From JAOPZW01 sp963807305 (GTDB taxonomy: Bacteria; Actinomycetota; Thermoleophilia; Solirubrobacterales; Solirubrobacteraceae): 64,000 nucleotides of DNA. The first letter of the stretch is position 1. Each line of letters opens with the position of its first letter. A model generated the notes under the pieces. It did not search any database and was not told the DNA's origin. It saw only the letters and a list, made by a program, of their open reading frames with translations. The position numbers and the translations under genes are program-made. Shown one piece after another: positions 1 to 8,953 of the stretch. The stretch spans positions 1-64,000 of the forward strand of contig CAWEBN010000003.1 in the NCBI GenBank assembly GCA_963807305.1. Direction: 5' to 3'.

Positions 1-96
1 CGGGGCCTCGCAAGCACCGCGGTGCTTGAAGAAGAAGCTCAGGTTCGAAGCGATGGCGCACAGAAGCGCCAGCAGGATGCCGAGTTGAAGAGTCAT
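1..96 (-). CDS. Membrane protein N-terminus, DMT/EamA-like (partial)
   Basis: The ATG is at 96 and the reading frame stays open to the window edge, so only about the first 32 residues are present. They begin MTLQLGILLALLCAIA and continue into a stretch ending FFKHRGACEAP. That is a hydrophobic first membrane helix followed by a charged KHRGA turn, which I associate with DMT-type integral membrane proteins. It is transcribed away from the HAD-like gene at 220, leaving about 120 bases of divergent control region. The family is an inference from the first helix only. The perfect palindrome at 11-28 lies inside this coding sequence. Confidence 0.5.
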   Translation of the reverse strand, partial: MTLQLGILLALLCAIASNLSFFFKHRGACEAP

Positions 97-219
97 GCAG
101 GGTTCATCGGACCGGTTCGATCAACATGGTGGTGCCGGCCGATGACTCCTTCATCGGCACCACCGCAGGCCTTCTTGATCAACCGGCGAGCGGGACAGGC
201 TAGCGGACGATCCTCGACC

Positions 220-729
220 ATGCGCAACAACCAGAAACCCCTGCTCTTCGTGGACATCGACGGTGTTCTCTCGCTCTTCGGCTTTCAATCCGATAGGCGT
301 CCACACGGCATGTGGCTGAACGTTGAGGGCATCGTGCACTTGATTTCGGCTACGGCGTCCGAGCACCTGCACCGCCTGGCCGCCCCCTTTGACCTGGTCT
401 GGTGCAGCGGATGGGAGGAGAAGGCCAACGAGCACCTCCTCCGTGCTCTTGTCTTGCCCACTGCGCTGCCGTTCCTCACCTTCACCGCGCAAGAAGGCGC
501 AACGAGACACTGGAAGCTCGCCGCGATCGAGGCCCATGCCGGCGACCGCCCGCTGGCGTGGCTCGACGACGCCCACGACGACTCGTGCCGGGCGTGGGCG
601 TCCTCGCGCCCCGCGCCGACCCTGCTCGTCACCACCGATCCGCCCACCGGGCTGACGGGCGCGCACGTCGCAGCGCTCGAGCGCTGGGCCGCCGGGGTCA
701 CCCCGGCAGCGGACCACCCTCGTCGGTGA
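220..729 (+). CDS. HAD-like hydrolase-fold hypothetical protein
   Basis: This 169-residue protein starts at ATG 220. The more upstream starts would add a low-complexity leader without any conserved pattern. It opens with LLFVDIDGVLSLFG, a HAD motif-I type DxDG sequence. A WCSGWEEKAN segment follows near residue 65, resembling the Ser/Thr motif II region. Near residue 115, LAWLDDAHDD resembles the acidic motif IV. Proteins of this size with this pattern are annotated as HAD-superfamily hypothetical proteins in actinobacteria; the substrate is unknown. Its 3' end overlaps the end of a convergent PhoD-like remnant by about 30 bases. Confidence 0.7.
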   Translation: MRNNQKPLLFVDIDGVLSLFGFQSDRRPHGMWLNVEGIVHLISATASEHLHRLAAPFDLVWCSGWEEKANEHLLRALVLPTALPFLTFTAQEGATRHWKLAAIEAHAGDRPLAWLDDAHDDSCRAWASSRPAPTLLVTTDPPTGLTGAHVAALERWAAGVTPAADHPRR

Positions 730-1101
730 CGACGGGCTGACCTGAGTCGACCCGGAAGCGGCGCAGGGTGAAGACTCCGGAGCCGGGTCCAGCTGCTCGT
801 GGACCGCCAGGTAGCGCACGTCGAGCCCGGCGCCCGCCTCGACGATGCAGTACCCCTTGTAGGCCTGGTTGGCGTAGGCCAGGTGCGGGTTGTTGGCCAG
901 CACCGCGGCATCGGCCGGCGCCGCGGCCGCGATCCGCTCGGCCTCCGTCGAGGCAGCGCGATCGACGATGCCCGGCGACGTGACCGCGCCGCCGACGAAC
1001 TCCGTCGCGCGCGACGGGCCGTTGACCGGGTCGGCGTTCGTGCGCCTGTCGCGCGAGTGCACCGCGGCGCGCGGCCCCGTGTTCGGCTCGGGGTATCTCA
1101 T
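698..1101 (-). pseudogene. PhoD-like alkaline phosphatase C-terminal remnant
   Basis: Reading the minus strand from ATG 1101 gives a stretch with ATEFVGGAVTSPG, then NNPHLAYANQAYKGYCIVEA. This order is typical of the C-terminal part of PhoD-type phosphatase/phosphodiesterases: the EFV-TSP segment, then the NPH-GY segment. The frame then loses sense. A neighbouring frame supplies the natural ending, SGVFTLRRFRVDSGQ and a stop at 698, so one base appears to be missing near 785-795. An in-frame stop at 1116-1114 lies just upstream, and the metal-binding N-terminal domain is absent. I read this as the tail of a decayed phosphatase gene. The family call rests on motif resemblance only. Confidence 0.5.
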
Positions 1102-1152
1102 CGAGCCGCGCGGCTAGCGGGCGCTTGACGCGACAGGAGATACTCGGGCCGG

Positions 1153-1347
1153 ATGGCGACGGCCGACACGACCGGCATCGGCCCAGCACGCGTGCAGGCG
1201 CTCGCGCGGACCGAGAACGCGCGCTTCGCCGCCGAGCGGCCGCGGTCGATGGCGCTGCAGGAGCGGGCGCGGCGCTCGATGCCGCGCCGCATGCCGGTGG
1301 ACCGCTACGTCGCGACCTTCGACGACTTCCTGACCGAGGTGACCTAG
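1153..1347 (+). pseudogene. Short ORF resembling the N-terminus of a class-III aminotransferase
   Basis: This is a 64-codon ORF. After a short leader it reads ARFAAERPRSMALQERARRS and then MPRRMPVDRY. That resembles the extreme N-terminus of glutamate-1-semialdehyde aminomutase-like aminotransferases, which have an ARF..R.PRS..L.ERARRS.PGG pattern. The ORF stops at 1347, before any PLP-binding part, so it would be a remnant. It could instead be a genuine small ORF: it ends two bases before the GTG of the SIS gene and could be translationally coupled to it. Confidence 0.35.
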
Positions 1348-1349
1348 GC

Positions 1350-2297
1350 GTGTCGCACATGCGGACCACCATGCAGACCCAGCCCGACGAGCTGCGGCGC
1401 CTGCTCGCCGACCGCGACCCGGCACAGGCCGCGGCCGAGCGGATCGCCGGCCGGCGCACGTGGCTGGTCGGCATCGGGACGAGCTGGCACGCCGCGCATC
1501 ACGCCGCGTGGCTGCTGGGCGCGGCGGGTGTCGATGCTCGCGCGACGCACGCCGCCGACCTCGCGCCGTACGTGCAGCCCTTCGGCGCGGAGGACGCCGT
1601 GATCGTGCTCAGCCACACCGGCCAGACGGGCTATACGGCGCAGGCGCGCGAAGCGGCGCGCCAGGCAGGTGCCGCCGTGGTCCACGTCACCGGGATCGGG
1701 AAGGGCGGGGACATCGAGACGGTCGCGCCGGAGGCCTCCTACGCCTACACCGCGAGCCACACCGGCGCGCTGATGCGCCTGGCCCAGGTCGCCGAGGCGC
1801 TCGGCGCGGACCTGGGCGACCTCGCCGCGGTGCCCGACGCGGTCGCGAGCGTGCTCGCCGCGCCGGGACCCGTGCTCGATCCGCCCGACCGGCTGCTCGA
1901 GCTGATCGGCGCCGGCCCGAACGCCTGGACCGCCGCCGAGGGTGCGCTGAAGGTCCGCGAGGCGTCGTATGTCGCGACGGAGGGTCTGTCGTCCGAGCAG
2001 TTCCTTCACGGCCCGAGCGTCGCGCTCGACGGCCAGGACACGCTGGTCGCCCTCGACGGGGGCGGCCCGGCCGCCGCCCGCACCGAGGCGATCGCCGCCG
2101 CCATGGAGGTGACCGGCGCCCGCGTCGTGCGGATCGCCGAGCGCGACCTCGGCGAGGCGCTCTCGATCTTCCCGCTCACGGTGTGGGTCCAGCGCATCGC
2201 GGTCGAGCTGGCCGAGGCGCGCGGGGTGAGCCCGGACCGCTTCCGCTACGAGGAGGATCCCGCGCGCGAGCAGGCCATCGAGGCGCTCGGGTTCTGA
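1350..2297 (+). CDS. SIS-domain protein, GlmS isomerase-like (sugar-phosphate deaminase/isomerase)
   Basis: I chose GTG 1350 because a GAGGT Shine-Dalgarno-like sequence lies 9 bases upstream; ATG 1359 is the alternative. The 315-residue protein has two SIS domains and no N-terminal glutaminase domain. The first (about residues 35-165) contains GIGTSWHAAHHAAWL and VLSHTGQTGYTAQA, the Ser-rich sugar-phosphate-binding segment. The second (about 180-310) has ALKVREASYVATEGLSSEQF and LHGPS, as in the GlmS isomerase half. Such proteins usually act on glucosamine-6-phosphate or related amino-sugar phosphates in the cytosol. The exact substrate cannot be told from the sequence. The gene is convergent with ltrA. 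Confidence 0.85.
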   Translation: MSHMRTTMQTQPDELRRLLADRDPAQAAAERIAGRRTWLVGIGTSWHAAHHAAWLLGAAGVDARATHAADLAPYVQPFGAEDAVIVLSHTGQTGYTAQAREAARQAGAAVVHVTGIGKGGDIETVAPEASYAYTASHTGALMRLAQVAEALGADLGDLAAVPDAVASVLAAPGPVLDPPDRLLELIGAGPNAWTAAEGALKVREASYVATEGLSSEQFLHGPSVALDGQDTLVALDGGGPAAARTEAIAAAMEVTGARVVRIAERDLGEALSIFPLTVWVQRIAVELAEARGVSPDRFRYEEDPAREQAIEALGF

Positions 2298-2310
2298 ATC
2301 GCGGGCGGCG

Positions 2311-3555
2311 TCAGAGCCGCTCGAGCGCCTCGGCCATGTGCCGTTGGCCCAGGACCTCGTAACCCACGACGGTGACCGCGGGGGCGAGCGCGAGGACCAC
2401 CAGGCACGCGGCAACGCTGACGCCCACGGTGGCGAGCACGACGGATAGGAGCAGCAGCGCGGTGGTCCCCGCCACGAAGCCGACGTGGAACGGGTCGTAG
2501 GCCCGCATGAGGGCCGAGTACAGCACGTAGAACACCGCGACGTAGATGGCGAACGGGATCGCGACGCTCAGGACCGCGCCGGTCGCGCCGATCTTCGCCT
2601 CGTGCTCGAGAGTCAGCGCAGCGACGTGCAGGCCGCCGCCCATCGCCGCCAGCGCGCCGAAGATGAACAGGTGGCCGTAGCCGAAGCGGAAGGCCCGCTC
2701 GCGGTGACGCACCAGCACCTCGCCCCAGGGCACCGCGAAGTACATCCACCAACTGGCGAACGTGAGGCCGACGCCGGCGATGGCGAGCAGCACGGCGTCG
2801 ACGCTCCACCCCGCCTCGCCATGCACGACCGCGTTGAGCGAGGCGACCGTCCCCAGGATCACCTCCCCCAGCGTGATGATCACCAGCAGGCCATAGCGCT
2901 CGGCGATGTGGTGGGGGTGCCAGGGCGTGGGGGCCTTGCGCTCGGCGATGAACGGGCCGCGGAGCTCGAAGGCGATCAACACGGCGAAGACAGCGAAGCT
3001 CGCGCCGATCGGGAGCGCGAGGATGGCGGCGATGACCCAGCCGACCTGGGCCACGCCGATCGTGGCCATGTACGAGCGGGCCGCGGGGGCTCGCTCGTGA
3101 TCGTGGCGCGAGACCTGCCACCAGAGGAAGACCAGCGCCACGCGCATGATCACGTAGCCCGCCACCATCACGCGGTTGTCGAGCGTGCCGCCGCGATCGA
3201 TCGATTCGAACATCGGCTGCAGTCCCAGCGACAGCACGATGACCCCGACCATCTGCACCATCGTCGCCAGGCGGAAGACCCAGTCATCGGTGTCGTAGGC
3301 CGACGCGAACCACGAGTAGTTCAGCCACGCCCAGGTCACGGCGAACGTGGCGAACGCGAACCCGAGGACGCCCGTGCCGACGTGGTCCTCGGCGACGTAG
3401 TGGGCCAGTTCGTCGGCGGCCGTGCCGAAGGCGACGACGATGGTCAGGTCGTAGAGCAGCTCGAGCGGCGTCGAGGCGCGGTTGCTCTCGTCGGGGTCGC
3501 GGCCGCTGAACCGCCGTCGGTGATGGGCTCGGTCGTCGCTGCCTGGCAATGCCAT
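2311..3555 (-). CDS. ltrA: Low temperature requirement protein A (LtrA) family membrane protein
   Basis: This 414-residue polytopic membrane protein starts at ATG 3555; longer starts would add an Arg-rich non-conserved leader. The hallmark LtrA motif STPLELLYDLTIVVAF lies near residue 28. About ten to twelve hydrophobic helices follow, including VTWAWLNYSWFASAYDTDDW and an ERYGLLVIITLGEVILG segment, both diagnostic for the family. LtrA was first linked to cold growth in Listeria; its molecular function is unknown. It stands alone, convergent with the SIS gene and divergent from the delta-60 gene, with about 200 bases between the two starts. Confidence 0.92.
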   Translation of the reverse strand: MALPGSDDRAHHRRRFSGRDPDESNRASTPLELLYDLTIVVAFGTAADELAHYVAEDHVGTGVLGFAFATFAVTWAWLNYSWFASAYDTDDWVFRLATMVQMVGVIVLSLGLQPMFESIDRGGTLDNRVMVAGYVIMRVALVFLWWQVSRHDHERAPAARSYMATIGVAQVGWVIAAILALPIGASFAVFAVLIAFELRGPFIAERKAPTPWHPHHIAERYGLLVIITLGEVILGTVASLNAVVHGEAGWSVDAVLLAIAGVGLTFASWWMYFAVPWGEVLVRHRERAFRFGYGHLFIFGALAAMGGGLHVAALTLEHEAKIGATGAVLSVAIPFAIYVAVFYVLYSALMRAYDPFHVGFVAGTTALLLLSVVLATVGVSVAACLVVLALAPAVTVVGYEVLGQRHMAEALERL

Positions 3556-3743
3556 GGCGGCCGATTCTGACTGAGCTGGTGGGCGGGGCCGTCGAGCCCG
3601 CGCTCGACCTCGTCGACGAGGTCGAGATGCAGCTCGATTCGTCGCGGGCCTCGCCGCGAAGTGGTCGGCGAGGTCGCCCTCCAGGCGACCCGAGCGTCCG
3701 GGCGTGCAGGCGGCGCGCCGCTGCGTCCGCCTCCACGCGCCGG

Positions 3744-3755
3744 TACGGTCGGCGC
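3744..3755 (+). promoter_or_regulatory. Predicted leaderless promoter of the delta-60 repeat gene
   Basis: A TACGGT -10 element at 3744-3749 is followed by six bases and then the ATG at 3756. No Shine-Dalgarno sequence is present, so transcription would begin at or next to the start codon. The same geometry recurs before several other genes in this window. Confidence 0.45.
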
Positions 3756-4898
3756 ATGGCACACCCGGGCGACCTCGACACGAGCTTCGGCAGCGGCGGC
3801 AGGAAGACCGTCAACTTCGGCGGGATCGACGCGGCGCGCGCCGTGCTCGTGCAGCCCAACGGCCGGGTCCTCGCCGCCGGCGGCGGCGGCCCCACGAGCT
3901 CCTTCTGCGTCGTCCGCCTGCGGTCCGCCAACGGCACGCTCGACCCCACCTTCGGATCGGGCGGCAAGCGCCTGATCGACTTCGGCACCGACGACGAGTC
4001 TGTCCATGGCGCGGCGCTGCAGGCCGACGGCAAGATCGTGCTCGCCGGAGACTCGCGCCTGCAGCCCGCCGTCGTGCGCCTGAAGGCCAACGGTGCGCTC
4101 GACACGACGTTCGACGGCGACGGCAAGAAGCTCTTCAGCTGGGGCGCGATCGGACGCGTCACCGCCGTGGTCGTGGCGCCGAACGGCAAGATCCTGCTCG
4201 GCGGCTTCTCGGGCCCCGAGGGAGGCAACATCCAGGTCGCGCGAATGAAGGCCAACGGCGCCCTGGACACGACCTTCGGGACCGGCGGGATCGCGACGGT
4301 GGACTTCGGCGGCACCGAGTTCGGCGAGGCGATGGCACGCCAGGCCGACGGGCGCATCCTGGTCGCCGGACGGTCGTCGGCCGGCGGCCCCGTGGTCGCA
4401 CGGCTGCGGGCGACCGGGGTCCTCGATCCGGACTTCGGCGGCGACGGCCGCGTGACGCTCCCCGGAGGCGGCAGCCTCAGCGCCGTGCTCGTGCAGCCCG
4501 ACCGCAACATCGTCGTCGCGGGCAACGCGAACGGGAGCGCGACGATGACCGTCACGCGCCTCAAGCCGGACGGCTCGCTCGACGCGACGTTCGGCACCGG
4601 CGGCACCACGACGGTCGCCTTCGGCTCGCTCGCCAACCCGCTCGGCGGAGCGGCGCGCCAGCCGAACGGCAAGATCGTCATCGCCGGCTACACGCAGGAC
4701 GGCGAGGACGTCGCCGTGGCGCGCCTCAACGCCAACGGATCCCTGGACCCCGGCTTCGGCGTGGGCGGGAAGGCGACCATCGAGTTCGGGACGGCGACGT
4801 TCGGCAACGCGGTCGCGCTGTCGCCGAACGGGCGGATCGTCGTCGTCGGCCAGAAGACGGGCGGCGACGACTTCGCTGTGGCGCGCCTGCTGGGCTGA
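3756..4898 (+). CDS. Delta-60 repeat (DUF5122) beta-propeller protein
   Basis: The 380-residue protein is almost entirely built of roughly 50-60-residue repeats. Each contains a variant of NGALDTTFG.GG (for example ANGALDTTFGTGG and DGSLDATFGTGG) followed by QPNGKI and VARL strands. About seven repeats are visible, fitting a closed beta-propeller. No signal peptide is seen: the protein starts MAHPGDLDTSFGSGG, already inside the first repeat. Delta-60 proteins are common in actinobacteria and myxobacteria, usually secreted or surface-bound and of unknown ligand. The missing signal sequence is therefore odd; either the start is further upstream or this copy is cytosolic. The next gene begins six bases after its stop. 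Confidence 0.85.
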   Translation: MAHPGDLDTSFGSGGRKTVNFGGIDAARAVLVQPNGRVLAAGGGGPTSSFCVVRLRSANGTLDPTFGSGGKRLIDFGTDDESVHGAALQADGKIVLAGDSRLQPAVVRLKANGALDTTFDGDGKKLFSWGAIGRVTAVVVAPNGKILLGGFSGPEGGNIQVARMKANGALDTTFGTGGIATVDFGGTEFGEAMARQADGRILVAGRSSAGGPVVARLRATGVLDPDFGGDGRVTLPGGGSLSAVLVQPDRNIVVAGNANGSATMTVTRLKPDGSLDATFGTGGTTTVAFGSLANPLGGAARQPNGKIVIAGYTQDGEDVAVARLNANGSLDPGFGVGGKATIEFGTATFGNAVALSPNGRIVVVGQKTGGDDFAVARLLG

Positions 4899-4904
4899 CG
4901 ACCG

Positions 4905-6522
4905 GTGGACAACGGCCAGATCGCCGACCGGCTGGACGCGCTCGCCACGCTGCTCGAGCTCGCCGAGGCCAACCCCTACACCGCCCGTGCCTACCGGCGC
5001 GCGGCCGAGACCATCCGCGCGACGCCGGCTCCCGTCGCCGAGCTCGTGCGGACCGGGCGGGTGCGCGAGCTGCGCGGGATCGGCCCCGGGATCGAGACGC
5101 GGCTGCGCGAGCTCGTCGAGACCGGCGCGATCGAGGAGCTGGACGAGCTCGAGCGCGATCTCGCCCCCGCCCTCGTCGGCCTCGGCCGCTACCTCGGGCT
5201 CAGCGCCAAGCGCTCGGTGGAGATCGCGCGGGCGCTCGGAGTCCGCACGCCCGGCGAGCTGCGCGAGGCGGCAGCCGCCGGGCGCCTGCAGACCGTCCCC
5301 GGCATCGGGCCGAAGACCGAGGCGCGCCTGCTCGAGGCGCTCGCCCGCGAAGCCGCGCCGCGCCCGCAGCGCGGGCTGCTGCTCAACCGCGCCTGGGAGC
5401 TCGTGGGCGGCATCGCGGTGGCCCTCGGCGGGGAGGTCGCCGGCGACGTTCGCCGCTGGCGCGACTCGTGCGAGCTGCTGGCCGTGGTCTGCGCCGCAGC
5501 GGACCCGTCGCCGGTGCTGGAGCGCTTCGCCGCGCTGCCCCAGATCGTCGCGGTGGTCGAGCAGGAGGGCCGCCGCGCGGTCGGCGTCACGGTCGACGGC
5601 GTGCCCGTCGAGCTCGTCGTCGTCGCGCCGCGCGCCTTCGGGACCGCCCTCGTGCGCGCGACCGGCGCGCCCGGCCTACGTCGCGGCGCTCGAGCCGCTG
5701 CCCGAGGGGCCCGACGAGGCCGCCGTCTATCGGGCCCTCGGGGTGCCGTGGTGCCCGCCGGAGCTGCGCGAGGAGCCGTTCCGCGGCGAGCCGCCGGACC
5801 TCCTCGAGCTCCACCAGGTCCGCGGTGATCTGCACTGTCACACGACGTGGTCGGACGGCCGGGCGAGCGTCGAGGAGATGGGGCGCGCCGCGCGCGAGCG
5901 CGGCTACGACTACGTCGCGATCTGCGACCACACGCCCGCCGTCGGGGCCACAAGCGGACTCACCCCCGACGACGTCCGCCGGCAGGGGGAGGAGATCGCG
6001 GCGGCCAATGAGCTGCTCGCCCCGTTCCGCGTGCTGCGCGGGATCGAGTGCGACATCCTCCCCGACGGCCGGCTCGACCTTCCCGACGACGTCCTCGCGG
6101 ACCTCGACTGGGTGCAGGCGAGCGTGCATGGCGGTCAGCGCATGCCGCGACGGGAGATGACCGAGCGCGTCGAGGAGGCGCTGCGCAACCCGTCCGTGTC
6201 CTGCCTGAGCCACCCGAAGGGCCGGCTGGTCAGCCGCCGTCCCGAGAACGCCCTCGACCTCGAGCGCGTCTACGAGGTCGCGCCGGAGAACGGCGTGGCG
6301 CTCGAGGTCAACGGCCTTCCCGCCCGCCTCGACCTGCGCGGCGAGCACGTCCGCGACGCGCTGCGCGCCGGCGTGCAGATCGTCTGCTCGACCGACGCCC
6401 ACTCGACTCGCGGGCTCGCGAACATGCCGCTCTCGGTCCACACGGCGCGCCGCGGCTGGGCGACGGCCGCGGACGTCCTGAACACCCGATCGCTGCAGTC
6501 GATCCTCGACGGCCGGCCCTGA
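4905..6522 (+). CDS. polX: PolX-type DNA polymerase/PHP phosphoesterase, frame-interrupted, polymerase site degenerate
   Basis: From GTG 4905 the first frame gives an N-terminal 8-kDa-like helical domain and two helix-hairpin-helix motifs (RGIGPGIETRL near residue 50, VPGIGPKTEARL near 128). A family-X palm-like region follows. The sequence then jumps one frame near 5675 and resumes as AYVAALEPLPEGPDEA, continuing to a stop at 6522. One extra C in the GCGCCCGGCC run explains it. The C-terminal PHP domain is intact: DLHCHTTWSDG, ICDHTP, RGIECDIL, ASVH, LSHPKGR and STDAHS supply the metal ligands. In the palm, the usual GDIDLL catalytic aspartates read DSCELL, and the third Asp position reads VEL, so polymerase activity is doubtful. 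PolX proteins act in base-excision repair; here the PHP nuclease or phosphoesterase may be the working part. Confidence 0.85.
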
Positions 6523-6662
6523 CCAGGTCACCCGTAGGCGGCGAGCGTCACGCCCAATCCGACCAGGAGCCGATGCGAGGCCGTCACCGTCACCCACGGC
6601 AAACCTCGTGGCTCGCTGACGATAGGCTCGGCCGGTCACTCGATCACAGGAGGCAGGGCGCG

Positions 6663-7493
6663 GTGGACGTTTCCTCGCGGTTCGACGTGGCCGGGTTCGG
6701 CGCGATCGTCACCGGCGGTGCCAGTGGGCTCGGGCTCGCGTACGGCGAGGTGCTCGCCGCTCATGGAGCGCGCGTGACGCTCATCGACATCGACGCGGAC
6801 GCGGTCGCCGAGCAGGCCTCCCGCCTGCAGGACGACGGGCTCGACGTGCGCGGCGCGGTCGCCGACGTGACCGATCACGCGGCCCTCGATCAGGCGATCG
6901 ACGAGGCGGCGGAGACCCATGGGCGCCTCGACGTCGCGTTTGCCAACGCCGGCATCGATCCCGGCGTCGGCTTCGTCGGCGCCTGGGCCGGCGCCGAGCG
7001 GCCCCGCGTCGCCGAAGGCGCGCTCGAGCGCTACACGGACGAGCGCTGGAACCGCGTGATCGACATCAACCTCAACGGGATCTTCGCGACGGCGCGCGCC
7101 GCGGCGCGCCACATGCGCCCGCGTGGGTTCGGGAAGATCGTCGTGACGACCTCGCTCGCGGCGACCGCGGTCGAGCCCGCGATCGGCGCGGCGTACATGA
7201 CGGCCAAGGCAGGGGCCAAGCACCTCATGCATTGCCTGGCGCTCGAGCTCGCGGCCGACGGCATCACGGTCAACGCCATCGCGCCCGGGTTCTTCGTCAC
7301 GAACATAGGCGGCGGTCACGCCCACGACCCCGCTCAGCAGGCGGCGGTGGCGACGAACATCCCCATGCACCGCGTCGGCTGGCCGGACGACATCAAGGCG
7401 CTCGCCCTCTTCCTCGCGTCGCCGGCCTCGGAGTACATCACCGGCCAGGAGATCGTGATCGACGGCGGCTGGGGGCTGGGAAGGGCGGACTGA
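6663..7493 (+). CDS. SDR-family NAD(P)-dependent oxidoreductase
   Basis: GTG 6663 is preceded by an AGGAGG Shine-Dalgarno sequence at about ten bases, which fixes the start. The 276-residue protein is a classical short-chain dehydrogenase. The Rossmann TGGASGLG motif is near residue 17, NAG near 95, a catalytic Ser in VTTSLAA, and the YxxxK pair in AAYMTAKAG. The C-terminal ITGQEIVIDGGWG strand is typical of the FabG-like classical subfamily. LIDIDADA after the second strand has an acidic residue, suggesting NAD+ preference. The substrate cannot be assigned. A TAGGCT at 6623-6628 is a plausible -10. Confidence 0.9.
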   Translation: MDVSSRFDVAGFGAIVTGGASGLGLAYGEVLAAHGARVTLIDIDADAVAEQASRLQDDGLDVRGAVADVTDHAALDQAIDEAAETHGRLDVAFANAGIDPGVGFVGAWAGAERPRVAEGALERYTDERWNRVIDINLNGIFATARAAARHMRPRGFGKIVVTTSLAATAVEPAIGAAYMTAKAGAKHLMHCLALELAADGITVNAIAPGFFVTNIGGGHAHDPAQQAAVATNIPMHRVGWPDDIKALALFLASPASEYITGQEIVIDGGWGLGRAD

Positions 7494-7502
7494 GGTTCCG
7501 AC

Positions 7503-8144
7503 GTGCTCAGCGTCCTCGCGATCCCGGCGGCCATCCTGGCGCTCGCTCCGTTCCACTCCTCGAGCCGGCCGCTGCCCGCGCCCGTCCGAACCCAGCTCAA
7601 GGCCGAGGGCTTCTGGCGCGCCGCCTGCCCGGTCGGGTTGTCGGACCTGCGGCTGCTCACGGTCTCGCACTGGGGCTTCGACGGGCACGCGCACACGGGC
7701 CAGCTCGTCGTCAACGCCCGCGCCGCGGGTCCGCTCGCACGCGTGTTCGGAAAGCTCTACGCGCTGCGCTTCCCGATCCGCCACCTGCAGCTCGCCGACA
7801 TGTACGGCCCGACCGCCGACCGTCCCCGCGACACGGACGTCAGCGGCTCGTTCGACTGCCGCCAGGCGGTGCCGTCGCCGTGCACCGGCGGCCGCGGCAC
7901 GGGCACGTGGTCGATGCACGCCTACGGGCTGGCCGTGGACGTCAACCCGGTCGAGAACCCCTACGTCGGCTGCGGGCAGAGCCGCGACCCCGCGGCCAAG
8001 CCGTACTTCGACCGCTCACGGCATCGCCGTGGGATGGTGACGCCGCGGGCGATCGGCGCCTTCGGGTCGATCGGCTGGGGCTGGGGCGGCTCCTGGACCG
8101 GCGGCACGAAGGACTACATGCACTTCTCGTCCACCGGCCACTGA
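7503..8144 (+). CDS. Exported M15-family D-Ala-D-Ala carboxypeptidase-like protein
   Basis: The gene starts with GTG 7503, nine bases after the SDR stop. A hydrophobic N-terminus (LSVLAIPAAILALAP) looks like a short signal or anchor sequence. The 213-residue product has the M15 zinc peptidase signature. SMHAYGLAVDVNP (SxHxxGxAxD) supplies two zinc ligands, and DYMHFS near the C-terminus supplies the third. DMYGPTADRPRDTDVSGSFDCR is a typical substrate-side segment. Members trim peptidoglycan stem peptides (VanY or L-Ala-D-Glu/D-Glu-mDAP type) in the cell wall. The neighbouring minus-strand M14 peptidase may act on the same substrate. Confidence 0.85.
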   Translation: MLSVLAIPAAILALAPFHSSSRPLPAPVRTQLKAEGFWRAACPVGLSDLRLLTVSHWGFDGHAHTGQLVVNARAAGPLARVFGKLYALRFPIRHLQLADMYGPTADRPRDTDVSGSFDCRQAVPSPCTGGRGTGTWSMHAYGLAVDVNPVENPYVGCGQSRDPAAKPYFDRSRHRRGMVTPRAIGAFGSIGWGWGGSWTGGTKDYMHFSSTGH

Positions 8145-8149
8145 CCGGT

Positions 8150-8935
8150 CTATCGGCGCGCGAGCGCCAGCACGGCGGAGACGTGGCGCTTGACGTGAGC
8201 AGCCGGCACGGCTCCTGCCGGCAACTCGACCACGAACGCGGTCGTTCCGGGCAGGTTCGTGTTCTGCCAGCCCGTGAAGGAGCCGCGGTAGAGCCCGAGG
8301 TGCACGAGCCGCATCCCGACGCGCCGCGCGTAGTCGCGCTCGATGTTGACGTCGCCGCCGACGGACGCGTCGACCAGGTCGGCGTGCTGGTGGTACCAGA
8401 TCGTGATGGCCGGATGGACGCGTTTTACGAAGGCATCCAGCGCACGCGACTCGGGCTCGGACCACGCCCGCGGGCCCGAGTAGAAGACGCCGCCCGGGCC
8501 GTTGATGTGCGCCCAGTGCCACGGCGAGTTGCGGTTGAGGTCGACGCCGCGGGCGTTCTTGCGGGTGCCCGCGGCGCACCCGTCGGGGTTGGCCCGGTCG
8601 ATGACCCAGATGGACGTGTCCGCCGGCGGCCTGACGAAGCGCAGGCGGCGAGTGATCGCCTCACCGGCGGGCTCGTCGCCGTGCACACACGCCACGATCA
8701 GCAGCCGTCGCGCCGCCCCGGGCGGCCCGATCCTGACCGCGCGGATCGCCCGGCCGTCGACCGAACGGCCGACGACCTCCCCATGGCGCGGCGGGAGACC
8801 GGGCGCCCGGCTCGCCGGCGCCGAGGCGGTGCCCAGCCACCCGAGGGCGACCGCGAGGACGACCGCCGCCGACCAGGCCGATGACTTCCGTCGCCCGCGC
8901 GAGTCCTGGAAAGTGCACGGCACAGGATCAACCAT
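8150..8935 (-). CDS. Secreted M14-family zinc carboxypeptidase (murein peptide amidase-like)
   Basis: I chose ATG 8935 because it is followed by a signal peptide: a basic RGRRK stretch, then AAVVLAVALGWLGTASA. The 261-residue protein carries the M14 zinc site in CVHGDEPAG (HxxE) near residue 85, and the third ligand in IWYHQHAD. RANPDGCAAGTRKNARGVDLNRN is the typical specificity loop. VVELPAG near the C-terminus supplies the catalytic Glu. The small single-domain size resembles MpaA/gamma-D-Glu-mDAP hydrolases rather than digestive carboxypeptidases. It ends 6 bases from the convergent M15 gene; the two probably serve cell-wall peptide turnover. Confidence 0.85.
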   Translation of the reverse strand: MVDPVPCTFQDSRGRRKSSAWSAAVVLAVALGWLGTASAPASRAPGLPPRHGEVVGRSVDGRAIRAVRIGPPGAARRLLIVACVHGDEPAGEAITRRLRFVRPPADTSIWVIDRANPDGCAAGTRKNARGVDLNRNSPWHWAHINGPGGVFYSGPRAWSEPESRALDAFVKRVHPAITIWYHQHADLVDASVGGDVNIERDYARRVGMRLVHLGLYRGSFTGWQNTNLPGTTAFVVELPAGAVPAAHVKRHVSAVLALARR

Positions 8936-8953
8936 CCCAAGGAGTCTGCCGCG

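Noticed and set aside
11..28. Perfect 18-base palindrome CAAGCACCGCGGTGCTTG as a possible operator
   Set aside because: It lies inside the coding sequence of the partial membrane protein (encoding part of FFKHRGA), so it is probably coincidental.
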